Of a stretch of DNA of 64,000 bases, positions 9,585-20,454 are shown piece by piece. Both the position numbers and the translations under genes were made by a program. Origin of the DNA: Maniola hyperantus (taxonomy: Eukaryota; Arthropoda; Insecta; Lepidoptera; Nymphalidae); NCBI RefSeq assembly GCF_902806685.2, contig NC_048561.1, forward strand, positions 7,343,439-7,407,438, written 5' to 3'. The notes below the pieces were generated by a model. That model ran no database searches and had not been told where the DNA came from. It was given only the letters and a program-made list of their open reading frames with translations. Positions within the stretch are counted from its first letter, which is position 1, and each line of letters opens with the position of its first letter.

Positions 9585-12500
9585 ATGGCTCCGCTACCGT
9601 CCTTAGCGGTGTTTGATTTCGATCGTACAATCGTTAGCGATGATTCAGATGCTACGATAATCAACAGACTGCGTGAGAAGAAGCCTCCGCCCGAGTGGGA
9701 AGCTGGAAGTCTAGACTGGACCCCCTATATGAGCGATGTAAGTATAAAAAGTCGTGCATCATTTCTGAAAAAAAAAAATCTGAAATTGACAAAACTTTTT
9801 AAAAATAACGAGTGTATTTTTAGTATTACAACGTATTTTAGCCGTAGTATAATTAGTTTATATGATAACTAGGTTAGAATTTTTTATTGTGAAAGTTTAA
9901 TTGGCAACAAAAAGTTCCTATGATGGCTTTTAGTCACAGTAATGTTTGCGTAATCTTATGTTAAAGAAGGTGATGCCCGCAAGGATTTAAGTTTATATAA
10001 ATCCCATGGGAACTCTCTGGTTTTCCAGGCTAAAAAGAAGCCTATGTCACTCTTCATGTCTTTAACTATACCCATGCAAAACATCACGTCGATCCGTTGC
10101 TCCGTTGCGACTTGATTGAAGGACAAACCAACAAATCAACAAACAAACAAACACACTTTCACATCCATCCTAACATTATAAATGTGAAAGTGTGTCTGTC
10201 TATCTGTGTGCTAGCTTTTTACGGCCCAACAGTTTAACCGATTTTGACGAAATTTGGTACATAGTTAGCTTACATCCCAGGGAAGGACATAGTCTATTTT
10301 TTATCCTGGAAAATCAAAGAGTTCCAACAGGTTTTTAAAAACCTAAATCCACGCGAACGAAGTCACGTGCATCAACTAGTTATTATATATTTTGATTTGA
10401 TTCTAGAACTGCTGAAGCAAATACAAATTTTGCTTTATTTCGTAAAATTGCAACTCCTAATATCTAGTGTGCTCAGTGGCAAGGTGATTGGTCAAGGTTA
10501 TTGGCGCATCGCCAGAAACGTGACAAACTCACATAGGTATCTTTGTATCACATAATCCACATTCAATTGGGTATTTGACTACCTATATCAAAATACATTA
10601 TTTCTAAGTGATTATTAAACAGGATCTTCCAAAATACGTAAAATCCACGTCCTTTTTTAGTTTTAAGTGTAATTCGTGTTTTATCGACATTTTGCACGAT
10701 AAATCAAAAGCTGTGATGCATAAAAACAAATAAAAATCTGTTATAGAATGTACAGGTGAAGCCCTTTTATATGATACCCCACTTGATATAGTTATCTCAC
10801 TATGAAAATTGAAAATACTAATTATTAGTTCATGACCACAATTTAATTTTTTTCGTGATTTAACCACAAATTCACGGTTTTCAGATTTCCCCCTCAATGT
10901 CTGCTACCTACCTGCCTAATTTCATGATTTCTAGGTCAATGGGAAGTACCCTGTAGGTTTCTTGACAGACAGACAAACAGACAGACAACAAAGTGATCCT
11001 ATAAGGGTTCCGTTTTTCCTTTTGAGGTACGGAACCCTAAAAAGTACGTCATTATGATGTGACGTCACATTCCAGTATTTCATAGAATCTCGCATACTAA
11101 GCGCGCGTTTTGACGTTTGATAAAAAGTCACTGATTTGCCTAGTTGTCAAATACCGTATTGTTGCATATCCTCTCTGTCATAGTGGAAACTGATAAGCAC
11201 TGTGCTCTTATATGTGAAAGTCCCAGGTTCGATTCTGGCCAAGAGCAATTTCAGAATTTGAAAAATTTGTTTTTGGGTTCCATACCTCAAAAGGAAAAAA
11301 GGGACCCTTAAAGGATCACTTTGTTGTCTTTATGTCCGTCTGTTCGTCGTGTCTGTCAAGAAAACCTATAGGGTACTTCCAGTTGATCTAGGATCATGAA
11401 ATTTGGCAGGTAGGTAGGTCTTATAGCACAAGTTAAGGAATAAATCCGTAAACCATGAATTTGTGGTTACATCAACAAAACAAAATTAAATGTGTTCATG
11501 AACAAATAATTATCATTTTCAATTTCCAAAGTAAGGTAACTATACCAAGTGGGGTATCATATGAAAGGGCTTTACATTCAAGCCTGTACACTCTAAAACA
11601 AAGTTTTAATTAATTTTATGCATAATAGTTTTTGATTTATCATGCAAAATCTCTACATATAAAAATGAATCACTAAATGTGTTGCTGATCGCAAATCTCG
11701 AGAACAGCTGAACCGATTTCGCTAATTCTTTTTTCATAATATTCCTTGAAGTACGCGGATGGTTCTTACGGAGAGAAAAATTTAAAAATATGTAAGTATT
11801 TAAAAAAAAAAGAATCGACTGTTAGGCGGTACGAAGTTCGTCAGCTAGTGTAGAATAAATACGACTGAAGTACGGAACCCTCGGCGCGCGAGTCTCACTC
11901 GAACTCGAATCGAACCGGGGACCTCCCACTAATAAGACAACAGCGCTTACCACTGCGCCAGGGAGGTCGTCAAGTATACAGTGCGACAAAGGCTATCTTG
12001 GCGCGTGGCGAAAATCGGAACTAACGTTGCCGTCAAGTGTCCCCTTTGTTCTTGTATGAATATTATAAGCCTTTGTTCTCCAACAGCGCCCCCCTGTCAA
12101 TGTCATTCTAGTGCCAAGAGAGCCTTTTTTTAAAATTCATTATAGGTAGGTATACGCTTGGCGTTAGATAGGAAAAAATGGAGAAGTCTAGAGGAGGCCT
12201 ATGTCCAAAGAGGACAACCTGATCTGTAAATTGCTGGTGTTACCAATTTTTAGAATAAATTATATAGGATAGGATAATTAAATAATAGGAAATAAGAAAT
12301 TAGTAATACGGTTAGTTAGTAATATAAGATGTATAATTATTGTATCAGAGAATAAAGGCTATTTTATTTTATTTATTTATTTATACGCTTGACCACAATC
12401 ACACCTGATGGAAAGTGATGATGTGGCCTTGTCGCACTGTAAGTAAAACATTCCCTTTTTCGTTCCCAGGTGTTCGAGCATGCGTACTCAGCTGGTTTCC

Positions 12501-15500
12501 ATCCGTCGGACATCCTGGAGTCCATAGCGTCCATGCGTGCCAACCCTGGCATGCCACAGCTCATCCAGACCCTGGCGCGAGAGAACTGGCACGTGCTGGT
12601 GCTGACTGACGCCAACAGTGTCTTCGTCAACCACTGGCTTGACACTCATGGCCTGCAGGTAAATATCATCATCATCATCTAGAGCCAGAATCTAGATTGA
12701 GAGACGATATTAAACGAGTCTGCGCGAGCCGCTGGATGGCGGCGCAAGACCGTGGCGTGTGGAAGTCCCTACAAGAGACCTATGTCCAGCAGTGGACGTC
12801 TATCGGTTGATGATGATGATGATGATGCAAGAGCCAGTAAGTATCCAATGTAACAGGCTTAATTATTTAAGACTAGCTGATGCCCGCGTGGATTTAGGTT
12901 TTCAAAAATCCCGTGGGAACTCTTTGATTTCCCGGGATATATGTCCTATGTCCTTCCCCGGGATGCAATACGGGATCCTATCTCTGTACCAAAGGAGATC
13001 GCCCTGAACGGGCCCTCCTTTGTGGCGCGCCGGGTCAAAACTTAAACTAATTTTTAAAAATGTGTTATTTCTTACGATTATATGTTTCGTTACGACTTTT
13101 CTTTCACTCTATTATTGAAAATATCAACAATTACAGTTAAAATCGTAAAAATCCATTTATTTTGAAGAAGTATTAATTAAATATAACTTCAATATCGGCA
13201 ACATAAAAAATAAGATTTCTTTATAATCAGGGTGAATAAATGGAAATCGTTTGCAGAATATAAAGAGGTAATTATTTGTCTACAAAATAAAATTAAAACC
13301 ATGATGACATAACAATAATATTAGGGGCCTAAACTCCTAAGAAAATGGGCAATCTCCTTTCATCAAAATCGGTTGAACGGATGGGCCGTGAAAGGCTAGC
13401 AGACAGACAGACAGCCAGACACACTTTCGCATTTATAATATTAGTATGGATGTGGCAACGGAAAATATCCTATAGGTTTTCATGACAGACACGCCAGACA
13501 GACGGACAGACAGACAACGGAGTGATCCTATAAGAGCTAGCGCACACCACGGTGCGTCGAGTTGCGGTGCGGAATTAATTCTATGTAGTTCTATAGTTCA
13601 CAGATTTTGCGGGGAAAAAAGTACGGAATTTAATTTACCGCGGTGCGGGCTAGTTCTTAGGGTTCCTTTTGAGGTACGGAACCCAAAAAACAGGAAAAAT
13701 CTAATTGTAATCTAACTGCGTAAGTAGGTACTCCGTACTGTGAACAAAGTCATGACTTGGTGTTAATATAGTTACGTATAATTTTTCAATCACGAGTAGG
13801 GCTCGTGATAAACCTTGCAGCTTGCTATGTTCTAATATGACTAACTCAATCATAACGAATTATTTTTTCCTGCTAAATTACGTGTCTATCTCATCGCCGG
13901 CTCACTACAGACTCTACCACGCCTGGCCAAGTGCAGATTTGGCAGGCTTCACACATCTTTGAGAACATTTTTTTTTATTTAGAAAACAAACATATTACAT
14001 AGTTTTAACCTTAATCTAGAAATTTCATTAAGCCAGTGAAGTTTTCACAAAAAAAATTATAAATACTAGTTCCTACATATCCAACTATATAAAATATTAT
14101 GGAGAACTCTCAGGCATGCAGGTTTTGATGTTTTCCGTCACCGTTAAAGCAAGTGATGTTTAATTACTTAAAACGCACATAACTCTGAAAAGTTAGAGGT
14201 GCGTGCCCGGGATCGAACCTCCGACCTCCGATTAGGAGGCGGACGTCCTAACCACTAGGCTACCACCGCTTTTTATCTCCTTAGTCCTCACTAAATATTA
14301 CTTAGGCCTCATATGGCAATGGGCAGGGTACATAATTCGAAAAACCGATAGACGTTGGGGTCCCAAGGTGCTAGAATGGCGACCTCGCACCGGAAGACGC
14401 AGTGTTGGACCCCACATAAGGTGGACGGACGACATCAGACGAGTCGCAGGGAGCCGCTGGATGGCGGCGGCACAAGACCGTGGCGTGTGGAAGTCCCTAC
14501 AATAGACCTATCTATGTCCAGCAGTGGACGTCTATCGGTTGATGATGTTTTTTTTTCAAAGCCATGTTAAATTACTAATATTCCCCTTTCCTCTCCAACT
14601 AAGCGTCAAGCTTGTGCTAGGAATAGGTACGACAATAGTGCAACGGGCGGGGTTTGAACCGTCGACCTTTCGGTTTTCAGTCCACTCCGTTACCCGTTGA
14701 GCTATTGAGGCTCTATTGATGTTGATGATGATGATGAGTGATATCTTTGTCCCCCAGGAATCAGTAACGGAGGTGATAACGAACCGCGCTTTCTGGCGCA
14801 ACGACCGCCTCTACATAGAGCCCTGCATGCGCCAGGCGACTTGCCCACGCTGTCCGTCCAACTTGTGCAAGTCACTCGCGCTAGCGCACTGGACTCAGTC
14901 CCGGCAGTACGAGAGAATAGTCTACGCGGGCGATGGCAGGAATGACTACTGTCCCGCGACCAGCTTACCGCCTAACGTGAGTAAATTAACTTGTTTTAAA
15001 CTAGATGGCGCTAGGTGTATTTGAATCGCGGCAAAGAAATTTTCATATGAAACAAGACGCTGTAAGGTAACATATGTTTTTATAATTTTTTATAGTGTTT
15101 CACCTACACTTGAAGGAAATTTCTAAATAATTTTAAATACACATCAAAAATTGCGAACCGGCAAGAATCGAACAAATTCAGTACTGAGTGAGCATGTACA
15201 CATCACAAATTTCGTCACTGGCAGTAAGCGGGCTGTAGCTTAGTGGTTAGAGCGTCGGGCGCGATCCCAGGAGACGCGGGTTCGATTCCTGCCGGTTCGC
15301 AATTTTTGATGTGTATTTAAAATTATTTAGGTAACATATGGCCTATAATTACCAATAGAGAAACTCAGGACAGTTGATATGCTCGCGCTGTCACAACAAC
15401 TTGCGCAAGTCACTCGCGCTAACGCATTGGCCGCAGACGCGAGAGTACGAGAGAATAGTCTACGCGGGCGATGGCAGGAATGACTACTGTCCCGCCACTA

Positions 15501-15954
15501 GTTTACTCCCTAACGTGAGTATAGTAACTGACTTGTTTTAAACTAGATGGCGCTAGGTGTATTTGAATCGCAGTAGAGATGTGAGGTAACATTACTACCC
15601 ATATTCTTATAAATTCGAAAGTGTGTTTTGGTTAGTTTGTCGTGATTTTTTGCATGGGTATAGATAAAGACCTGGAGAGTGACATAGCCTACTTTTTATC
15701 CCGGAAAATCAAAATAGTCCCCACGGGATTTTTAAAAAACCTAATTCCACGCGGATGAAGTCGTGGGCATCAGCTAGTTATATATTTTTTGTTTGCAGGC
15801 AATAGTGTTCCCCAGGAAAGGTTTCCCCATGGACGACCTGATCCAGAAGACCCTGGCGTCCCCCAGCCCCCAGGTCAAGTGTGCCGTGGTGCCCTGGAGC
15901 CATGCGTCCACTATACTGCAGACACTGGTCTCTGGGCCACGTGCCGCCAGCTAG
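9585..15954 (+). CDS. PHOSPHO2: PHOSPHO2-like HAD phosphatase
   Basis: HAD-superfamily phosphatase of the PHOSPHO1/PHOSPHO2 group; vertebrate PHOSPHO2 acts on pyridoxal 5'-phosphate, PHOSPHO1 on phosphoethanolamine and phosphocholine. The substrate here is not shown by sequence. Four exons, all phase 0: 9585-9737, 12470-12658, 14758-14976, 15799-15954, giving 238 residues (human PHOSPHO2 is about 241). Motif I is DFDRT with nucleophile Asp11 and Asp13; motif II is VLTDAN near residue 97; Lys152 sits in NLCKSL; motif IV is GDGRND at 172-177. Cys-rich CPRCPSNLCK before motif IV matches the family. ATG at 9585 has a good context (ACCATGG). Introns are full of repeats; intron 3 holds a partial copy of exon 3. 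Confidence 0.93.
9968..10381. mobile_element. Two Helitron-like elements, opposed
   Basis: A minus-strand copy (9968 to about 10165, GTGATGCCCGCAAGG through CACACTTTCAC) abuts a plus-strand copy starting TAACATTATAAATGTGAAAG and ending CACGTGCATCAACTAGT at 10381. In PHOSPHO2 intron 1. Confidence 0.7.
10560..11170 (-). repeat. Interspersed repeat R with nested GGTTCCGT repeat
   Basis: 10560-10680 and 11040-11170 match, in inverse order, the uninterrupted repeat at 30930-31185 (shared GACGTCACATCATAATGACG and CAAAACGCGCGCTTAGT). The GGTTCCGT element at 10680-11040 has inserted into it. Confidence 0.7.
11268..11650 (-). repeat. GGTTCCGT-family repeat
   Basis: Minus-strand copy, from GGGTTCCATACCTCAAAAGG to GATTTATCATGCAAAAT. 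Confidence 0.75.
11653..11850 (+). mobile_element. Helitron-like element, third family
   Basis: Starts TCTCTACATATAAAAATGAA and ends GTACGAAGTTCGTCAGCTAGT, with a short hairpin directly before CTAG. Confidence 0.6.
11908..11970 (-). repeat. SINE family C head
   Basis: Only the tRNA-like head remains: on the minus strand CTGGCGCAGTGGTAAGCGCT and a GGTTCGATTC B box. Confidence 0.65.
12161..12372 (+). mobile_element. 5'-truncated copy of the local RTE LINE
   Basis: Runs from the last 25 codons of ORF2 through the 3' UTR to the ATTTTATTTATTT tail. As read by eye it matches 53701-53932, the 3' end of the full-length LINE in the Cdk9 intron, essentially base for base. A SINE D fragment follows at 12385-12430. 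Confidence 0.9.
12665..12828 (+). mobile_element. RTE LINE 3' fragment, second family
   Basis: Encodes the end of an RTE-type ORF2 (SRWMAA, KSLQETYVQQWTSIG) followed by a (GATGAT)n tail. Starts just after the exon 2 donor of PHOSPHO2. Confidence 0.75.
12873..13450 (-). mobile_element. Helitron-like element interrupted by a MITE
   Basis: 12873-12990 and 13361-13450 are the two halves of one family A copy (ACTAGCTGATGCCCGCGTG and TTCGCATTTATAATATTAG). The interruption falls at CTGTACC/CATCAAAATC. Confidence 0.8.
12991..13360. mobile_element. 370-bp inverted-repeat element inside a Helitron
   Basis: Ends AAAGGAGATCGCCC and GGGCAATCTCCTTT form 14-bp inverted repeats with one mismatch. No coding capacity. 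Comparison with intact Helitron copies suggests no target duplication beyond AAA/TTT. Confidence 0.75.
13460..13690 (+). repeat. GGTTCCGT-family repeat, disrupted
   Basis: 3' part of the family (GACAGACGGACAGACAGAC to GAGGTACGGAACCC) with foreign sequence at about 13530-13655. Confidence 0.65.
13892..14272 (-). repeat. SINE family A with insertion
   Basis: Minus-strand SINE; about 130 bp of AT-rich sequence (13970-14100) splits its body. The tRNA-like head is at 14200-14272. Confidence 0.7.
14330..14549 (+). mobile_element. RTE LINE 3' fragment, second family
   Basis: Frame fragments read TGKRSVGRPP-like and TRWTDDIRRVAGSRWMAA-like, then QQWTSIG and GATGATG. This is the C-terminal tail of an RTE ORF2. 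Some frameshifts. Confidence 0.75.
14570..14713 (-). repeat. tRNA-derived SINE, family B
   Basis: Same layout as the copy at 757-893; ends about 45 bp before PHOSPHO2 exon 3. Confidence 0.75.
15130..15333. repeat. tRNA-like sequence with 47-bp inverted arms
   Basis: The right half (15232-15302) contains an A box TAGCTTAGTGG, a B box GGTTCGATTCC, and pairable D and T arms. The acceptor stem does not pair. About 47 bp of its 3' end is repeated in inverse orientation at 15132-15178 with one mismatch. Best read as a SINE head rather than a tRNA gene. Confidence 0.65.
15390..15570 (+). pseudogene. Partial duplicate of PHOSPHO2 exon 3
   Basis: Encodes the second half of exon 3, including GDGRNDYCPATS, and retains the GTGAGT donor. 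The following intron start (ACTAGATGGCGCTAGGTG) is also duplicated. The first half of the exon is missing and the nearest acceptor (CTCAG at 15374-15378) would run into a TGA. Probably skipped. Confidence 0.8.
15602..15780 (+). mobile_element. Helitron-like element, family A
   Basis: From TTATAAATTCGAAAGTGTG to GTCGTGGGCATCAGCTAGT, immediately upstream of PHOSPHO2 exon 4. Confidence 0.75.
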
Positions 15955-15955
15955 G

Positions 15956-16175
15956 GCAGAGTGAATAGGCATCTAGACTGACAGACAGCCGGACGAACAG
16001 ACAGACAACAAAATGCAGATCCTATAATGGTTCCGTTTTCCTTATGAGGTACGGAACCCTAAAAATGTGAAAAAGTATCTTCTAGGTAAACGATTCCCAT
16101 CTTAGGCCGCATCATCACTTTCCATCAGATGTGATTGTGGTCAAGCGTTTGCCTATTATGAATAAAAAAAACCTT
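15956..16175 (+). repeat. SINE D split by a GGTTCCGT fragment
   Basis: The SINE D body (GAGTGAATAGGCATCT) begins 2 nt after the PHOSPHO2 stop codon and resumes at 16077 (CTTCTAGGTAAACG). A GGTTCCGT-family 3' end lies between. The gene's 3' UTR is therefore repeat-derived. Confidence 0.7.
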
Positions 16176-16183
16176 GAGGTTAC

Positions 16184-16430
16184 CGCCCACTAGACACGTG
16201 ACAGGTCATGACTCATGACCTACGACATGTTGCAAAAATTACGCAAAACTTTAGCATACTTACTAGTGTCATATTGCACAAGCTAAAAATGTTTTAAGGT
16301 TGCCACTCACTAGACATAATGTGATATTGGTCATGACTCATGACTCACGACTAGTGACAGAGTTACTAAAAATTATTGTCCATAAAGTTTCAATGTGTCA
16401 TGTTCAATGACATCATGTTTCACAAGCAAA
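16184..16430. repeat. Imperfect tandem duplication rich in CATGAC
   Basis: Two units of about 110 bp start AGGTTACCGCCCACTAGACA (16185) and AGGTTGCCACTCACTAGACA (16298). Both contain GGTCATGACTCATGAC. Confidence 0.6.
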
Positions 16431-16483
16431 AAAAAAATGGCTTAGAGACTGTAACTCTCGAAAGCTTCAGTATATTAGACTAG

Positions 16484-16671
16484 CTTATTCTCGCAACTTC
16501 GTCCGCGTGGACTATACAAATTTCAAATCCCTATTTTACCCCCTTAGGGGTTGAATTTTCAAAAATCCTTTCTCAGCAGATGTCCACGTCATAATAGCTA
16601 TCTGCATGCCAAATTTCAGCCCGATCCGTCCAGTAGTTTGAGTTGTGCGTTGATAGATTAGTCAGATTTGG
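16484..16671 (-). mobile_element. Helitron-like element, family B
   Basis: ACTAGCTTATTCTCGCAACT through GTTGATAGATTAGTCAG on the plus strand. Confidence 0.7.
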
Positions 16672-16782
16672 AAAATAGTCTTAACAAAGTGCTCGCAAAC
16701 ATTGAATCTGTTAAATCGTACAAGTATTTTTTAAATAGCGCTACAATTCAATTTACAAAATGCATATGATTTCTCAATCATC

Positions 16783-17000
16783 ATCGCGTGCCTTCTTCAA
16801 AACGAAGTTTGGAGGTCATCATGCGAAAAGCTTCTCTATTTAAAGCCGCCTCTTTCAGCTTTGGGTAACTAAGCCCTGTCCACCCCCTTATATCGTCCAA
16901 CCATTTGCGTCTTTGGCAACCTGGAGCCCTTTTGCCCTCAATCCTTCCTTCCAAAACTAATCTCGGAAATGAGAATTGGACTCCTCTTTGTAAATTTCTC
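16783..17000 (-). mobile_element. LINE ORF2 C-terminal fragment
   Basis: A 73-codon minus-strand frame reads as the end of a non-LTR retrotransposon polyprotein (EGRIEGKRAPGCQRRKWLDD, then WTGLS and LNREAFR). No catalytic domain is included. Confidence 0.65.
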
Positions 17001-17305
17001 AATACGACTTGTCATTTTGTGTTGGGCATGACATGATTCAATATTTTACATGACACAATTTGTGCTGTACAGTGGGTGTATAGCTTAAGTAATAAAACGT
17101 CCGATAGTTCAAATTTTAGTTTAGATATTCAAGTAACTTATATTTAAATATTATTTATTTTATTATTTAAACGATTAAAATATTTTTATAGGAGAGAAAA
17201 TAATATTTCGCACTTAATTTTACCTTTTATTAAAATGAAAATTCTTCCTTATTACAGAGATTGATATTAATTGCGGCCGTTAGCCGAACAAACACTTTGT
17301 ACAAT

Positions 17306-17476
17306 CCGCGGCCGAAAGTAATGTACATCGGCCTTTAGAATGACATTTCGGCTTTGTAGAGCGTTGTCTCTGTCACTCATACCTATATGACGTTTTGTCG
17401 GTCTCAACGACGGAGACAATGCTCTACAAATCTGCTATCTCCTTCTAAAGGTCGATGTACATTACTTTCTGCCGCG
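17306..17476. mobile_element. Palindromic MITE, family P
   Basis: Best preserved copy: arms start GCGGCCGAAAGTAATGTACA and end TGTACATTACTTTCTGCCGC, with an inner GCGTTGTCTCTGTC palindrome. Confidence 0.85.
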
Positions 17477-17585
17477 TACCGTTCAAGTTTTTTTATGGTG
17501 AGACCATTATTGTCCAATGTCCTATAACATAATATAATATATTCATATTAAAAGATGTTATTAGAAAAAATATAGTTTGCCTATC

Positions 17586-17935
17586 ATACTGTTAGGCCGT
17601 TTGTGCACTCATCCGTATTCGGTTCATATATATATAGGCAACAATACGGCTCACCGTGTTTTTGCTCACATAAAAACACGAATATGAACCGAATACGGAT
17701 GAGTGCACAAACGCCTTTAGGGCATGAGTATTCGTTTTCGTAAAAATACGATTCGCAGTGGCCGTCATACAAACTAAACGTACGCTTGTGCACTTTTGGT
17801 TCGTATCAATACGGATCCGTCAAAATACGAATCAAACGAGTGCACATGCATAATATGTATGTTTTGTATGACGGCCATTTGAATCGTATTTTTACGAATA
17901 CGAATAAGTGCACAAACGCTCTAGTGTGCGCTGGC
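17586..17935. mobile_element. Two adjacent palindromic MITEs
   Basis: 17588-17716 has arms GGCCGTTTGTGCACTCATCC and GGATGAGTGCACAAACGCC. 17716-17930 has arms around GTATTCGTTTTCGTAAAAAT and ATTTTTACGAATACGAATA. Both share the GTTTGTGCACT end and seem to belong to one family. Confidence 0.7.
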
Positions 17936-18047
17936 CGCTGATGGGTTATTTACCTATATAAGTGCAATTTAGAACTTTAAGTTCTGTGATGTTACTAATA
18001 AATAGCTGCCAATATAAAATGTTTTTTATTTCCTTACTAACCTCGGT

Positions 18048-18360
18048 AGAGCGGTGATAGCCTAGTGGTTAAGACGTCTGCCTCCTTTTCGGGAGGTCGG
18101 AGGTTCGATTCCGGACACGCACCTCTAACTTTTCGGAGTTATGTGCGTTTTAAGTAATTAAATATGACTCGCTTCGACGGTGGAGGAAAACTGCATGACT
18201 GAGAGTTGGCCATAATGTTCTCAAAGGTGTGTGAAGTTTGCCAAAATGAGAAGGTGCCATGTGTGGACACAAAACTTCGAAAAGTTAGAGGTGCATGCCC
18301 GGGCTCGAACCCCCGACCTCTGATTAGGAGGCGGACGTTCTCAGCACGAGCTATCATATA
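18048..18360. repeat. SINE A copies, head to head
   Basis: A plus-strand copy starts at its tRNA-like head (GTGATAGCCTAGTGGTTAAG) and runs to about 18240. A minus-strand head (GAACCCCCGACCTCTGATTA) follows to 18360. Confidence 0.65.
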
Positions 18361-18375
18361 AATTATGCTTTATTA

Positions 18376-18935
18376 TACACTAGCGACCCGCCCCGGCTTC
18401 GCATGGGTGCAATGTAGATACTTATGTGGTGTCATTGCCTCGGAAACTCAAATGAGAGGATTTTTTTCTGACCTAATTCACAATATTTCAATTTCTCTAG
18501 GGATCTCTAATTTTTTGAGAATGTAGCTAAAGCTATAAAGCTTCCTCTTGAATCACTCTATCTGTTGGTGAAAACCGCATTAAAATCCGTTGCGTAGTTT
18601 AAAAGATCTACGCGTTCATACATACAGACAGACAGCGGGAAGCGACTTTATTTTATACTAGCGACCCGCCCCGGCTTCGCATGGGTGCAATGTAGACTGT
18701 AGATACTAATGTGGTGTCATTGGCTCGGAAACTCTCAAATGAGAGGAATTTTTTCCGACCTAATTCACATTTCAATTTCTCTAGGGATCTCTAATTTTTG
18801 AGAATGTCGCTATAAACCTTCCTCTTGAATCACTCTATCTATTGGTGAAAACCGCATTAAAATCCGTTGCGTAGTTTAAAAGATCTACGCGTTCATACAT
18901 ACAGACAGACAGCAGGAAACGACTTTATTTTATAC
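18376..18935 (-). mobile_element. Tandem pair of Helitron-like elements, family C
   Basis: Two direct copies (about 18376-18655 and 18656-18935) both begin ACTAGCGACCCGCCCCGGC and end CGACTTTATTTTATACTA. They abut without spacer and differ by scattered substitutions and small indels. Confidence 0.8.
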
Positions 18936-18983
18936 TATGTAAGAGATATCTTCTATTTCTTTACCTTTTACCAACATGCCCGT

Positions 18984-19435
18984 GATCTGTAGTGAGCCGG
19001 CGATGGATTGATCATGATGAAGTAATTGATCGTCAATAATAATTCTTCGGGCGCAGCGATCTATAGTCTTATCGAGTGTATTTTATAGAGTTCCGGGTTC
19101 TATTCTCGGTTAAAAACGTATTATTTCTATATTGTCTCTGATCTAGGTGATTCACTAACTCAGTGTCTAACACTAAATGATAGCCATCTACCGAGGTTGG
19201 TTAGTTCTACATTGTTGTTTCACTGGATGATATTAAAATATTTTTTCGTAGAAAACCTTCAACGGAATAAAAAATGAGCTTCGTGCCTATCATTCAGTGT
19301 TAGAAACTGAGTTAGCGAATCACCAGCTGGTGAGAGAGTTACCCTTACCCTTTATACACTGTAGTCTTTGCTTACCGCCCCACTGGCAAAGCCGCCAAGC
19401 GTTTTAGCGTTCCGGTACGGTGCCGCGTAGAAAAA
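18984..19435. other. Low-information region with SINE scraps
   Basis: A SINE A tail at 18984-19022, a SINE C scrap at 19375-19435, and unassigned sequence between. No gene seen. Confidence 0.5.
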
Positions 19436-19654
19436 CTTAGACCCGAACTTTTGCGACAGTACAAAATTTTTGGGGGAACAAAAAAAACTCGTTTTAATAC
19501 TGGTATAATTTAATTCATCAACTGTACATATTGAACAAATATATACAAAAAAACGCCTTATATTTAATTTTTTTGAAATATAACAAAATACCTAATAATT
19601 TATTTTGGGGCATGATTTTTTGGAAATTACAATAGTTTTTATTTGGCTTTACTC

Positions 19655-19795
19655 TTTTTTTTTTTTTTTTTTTTTTTTTTTATTCATTATAGGCGCACGC
19701 TTGACCACGATCACACCTGATGGAAAGTGATGATATGGCCTAAGATGGGACGCGTTTGCCTAGAAGGTGCCTATTCACTCTTGTTTTAAAGATAC
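19655..19795 (-). repeat. SINE family D with poly-T start
   Basis: On the minus strand the copy ends in a poly-A tail, seen here as about 25 T at 19657-19681. The body contains CACACCTGATGGAAAGTGAT and GGCCTAAGATGGGACGCG. Confidence 0.75.
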
Positions 19796-20038
19796 CCGGA
19801 TTATAATCCTCGATACTCGAATTCCTAAAGTACAAAAAATTATGAAAAAAAAAAACTAGTAAATCACTTATTTAGTAGAGAATTTCACAGCCGAAAAACT
19901 CTTACCTGCAACTCATATAAATGCGGAAGCGTTTGTTTGTTCTTCAATCACGCCGCGACGGATCAACGGGACTTATTGCATGGGTTAGTTTCAATAAATA
20001 TGTAAATCCTTTATATACAGATACAATCCTTTATTTTA

Positions 20039-20454
20039 ATACTAGATGATGAACGCGACTTCGTCCGCGCGGAATTAGATTTTTTAAATCCTGTGGGAAC
20101 TCTTTGATTTTCCGGGATAAAAAGTAGCCTATGTCCTTTTCCGGGATGCACTATCTCTGTACAAAATTTCGTCAAAATCGGTTGAACGGTTGAGCCGTGA
20201 AAGCCTAGCAGACAGACAGACACACTTTCGCATTTATCCTACTAATATTATAAATGTGAAAGTGTGGATGTTTGGATGTTTGTTACTCAATCACGCAAAA
20301 ACGGCTGAACGGATTTGGATGAAATTTGGAATGGAGATAGATTATACACTCGATTAACACATAGACTACTTTTTATTCCGCAAAATCAAAGAGTTCCCGC
20401 GGGATTTTTAAAAACCTAATTCCACGCGGACGAAGTCGCGGGCATCAGGTAGTA
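20039..20454. mobile_element. Opposed pair of Helitron-like elements
   Basis: A minus-strand family A copy (from ACTAGATGATGAACGCGAC) meets a plus-strand copy (CTACTAATATTATAAATGTG to GCGGGCATCAGGTAGT). The CTAG end of the second has mutated to GTAG. Confidence 0.75.

Noticed and set aside
15232..15302. Possible tRNA gene
   Set aside because: A and B boxes and a T arm are present, but the acceptor stem does not pair and the 3' end continues into repeat sequence; treated as a SINE head.
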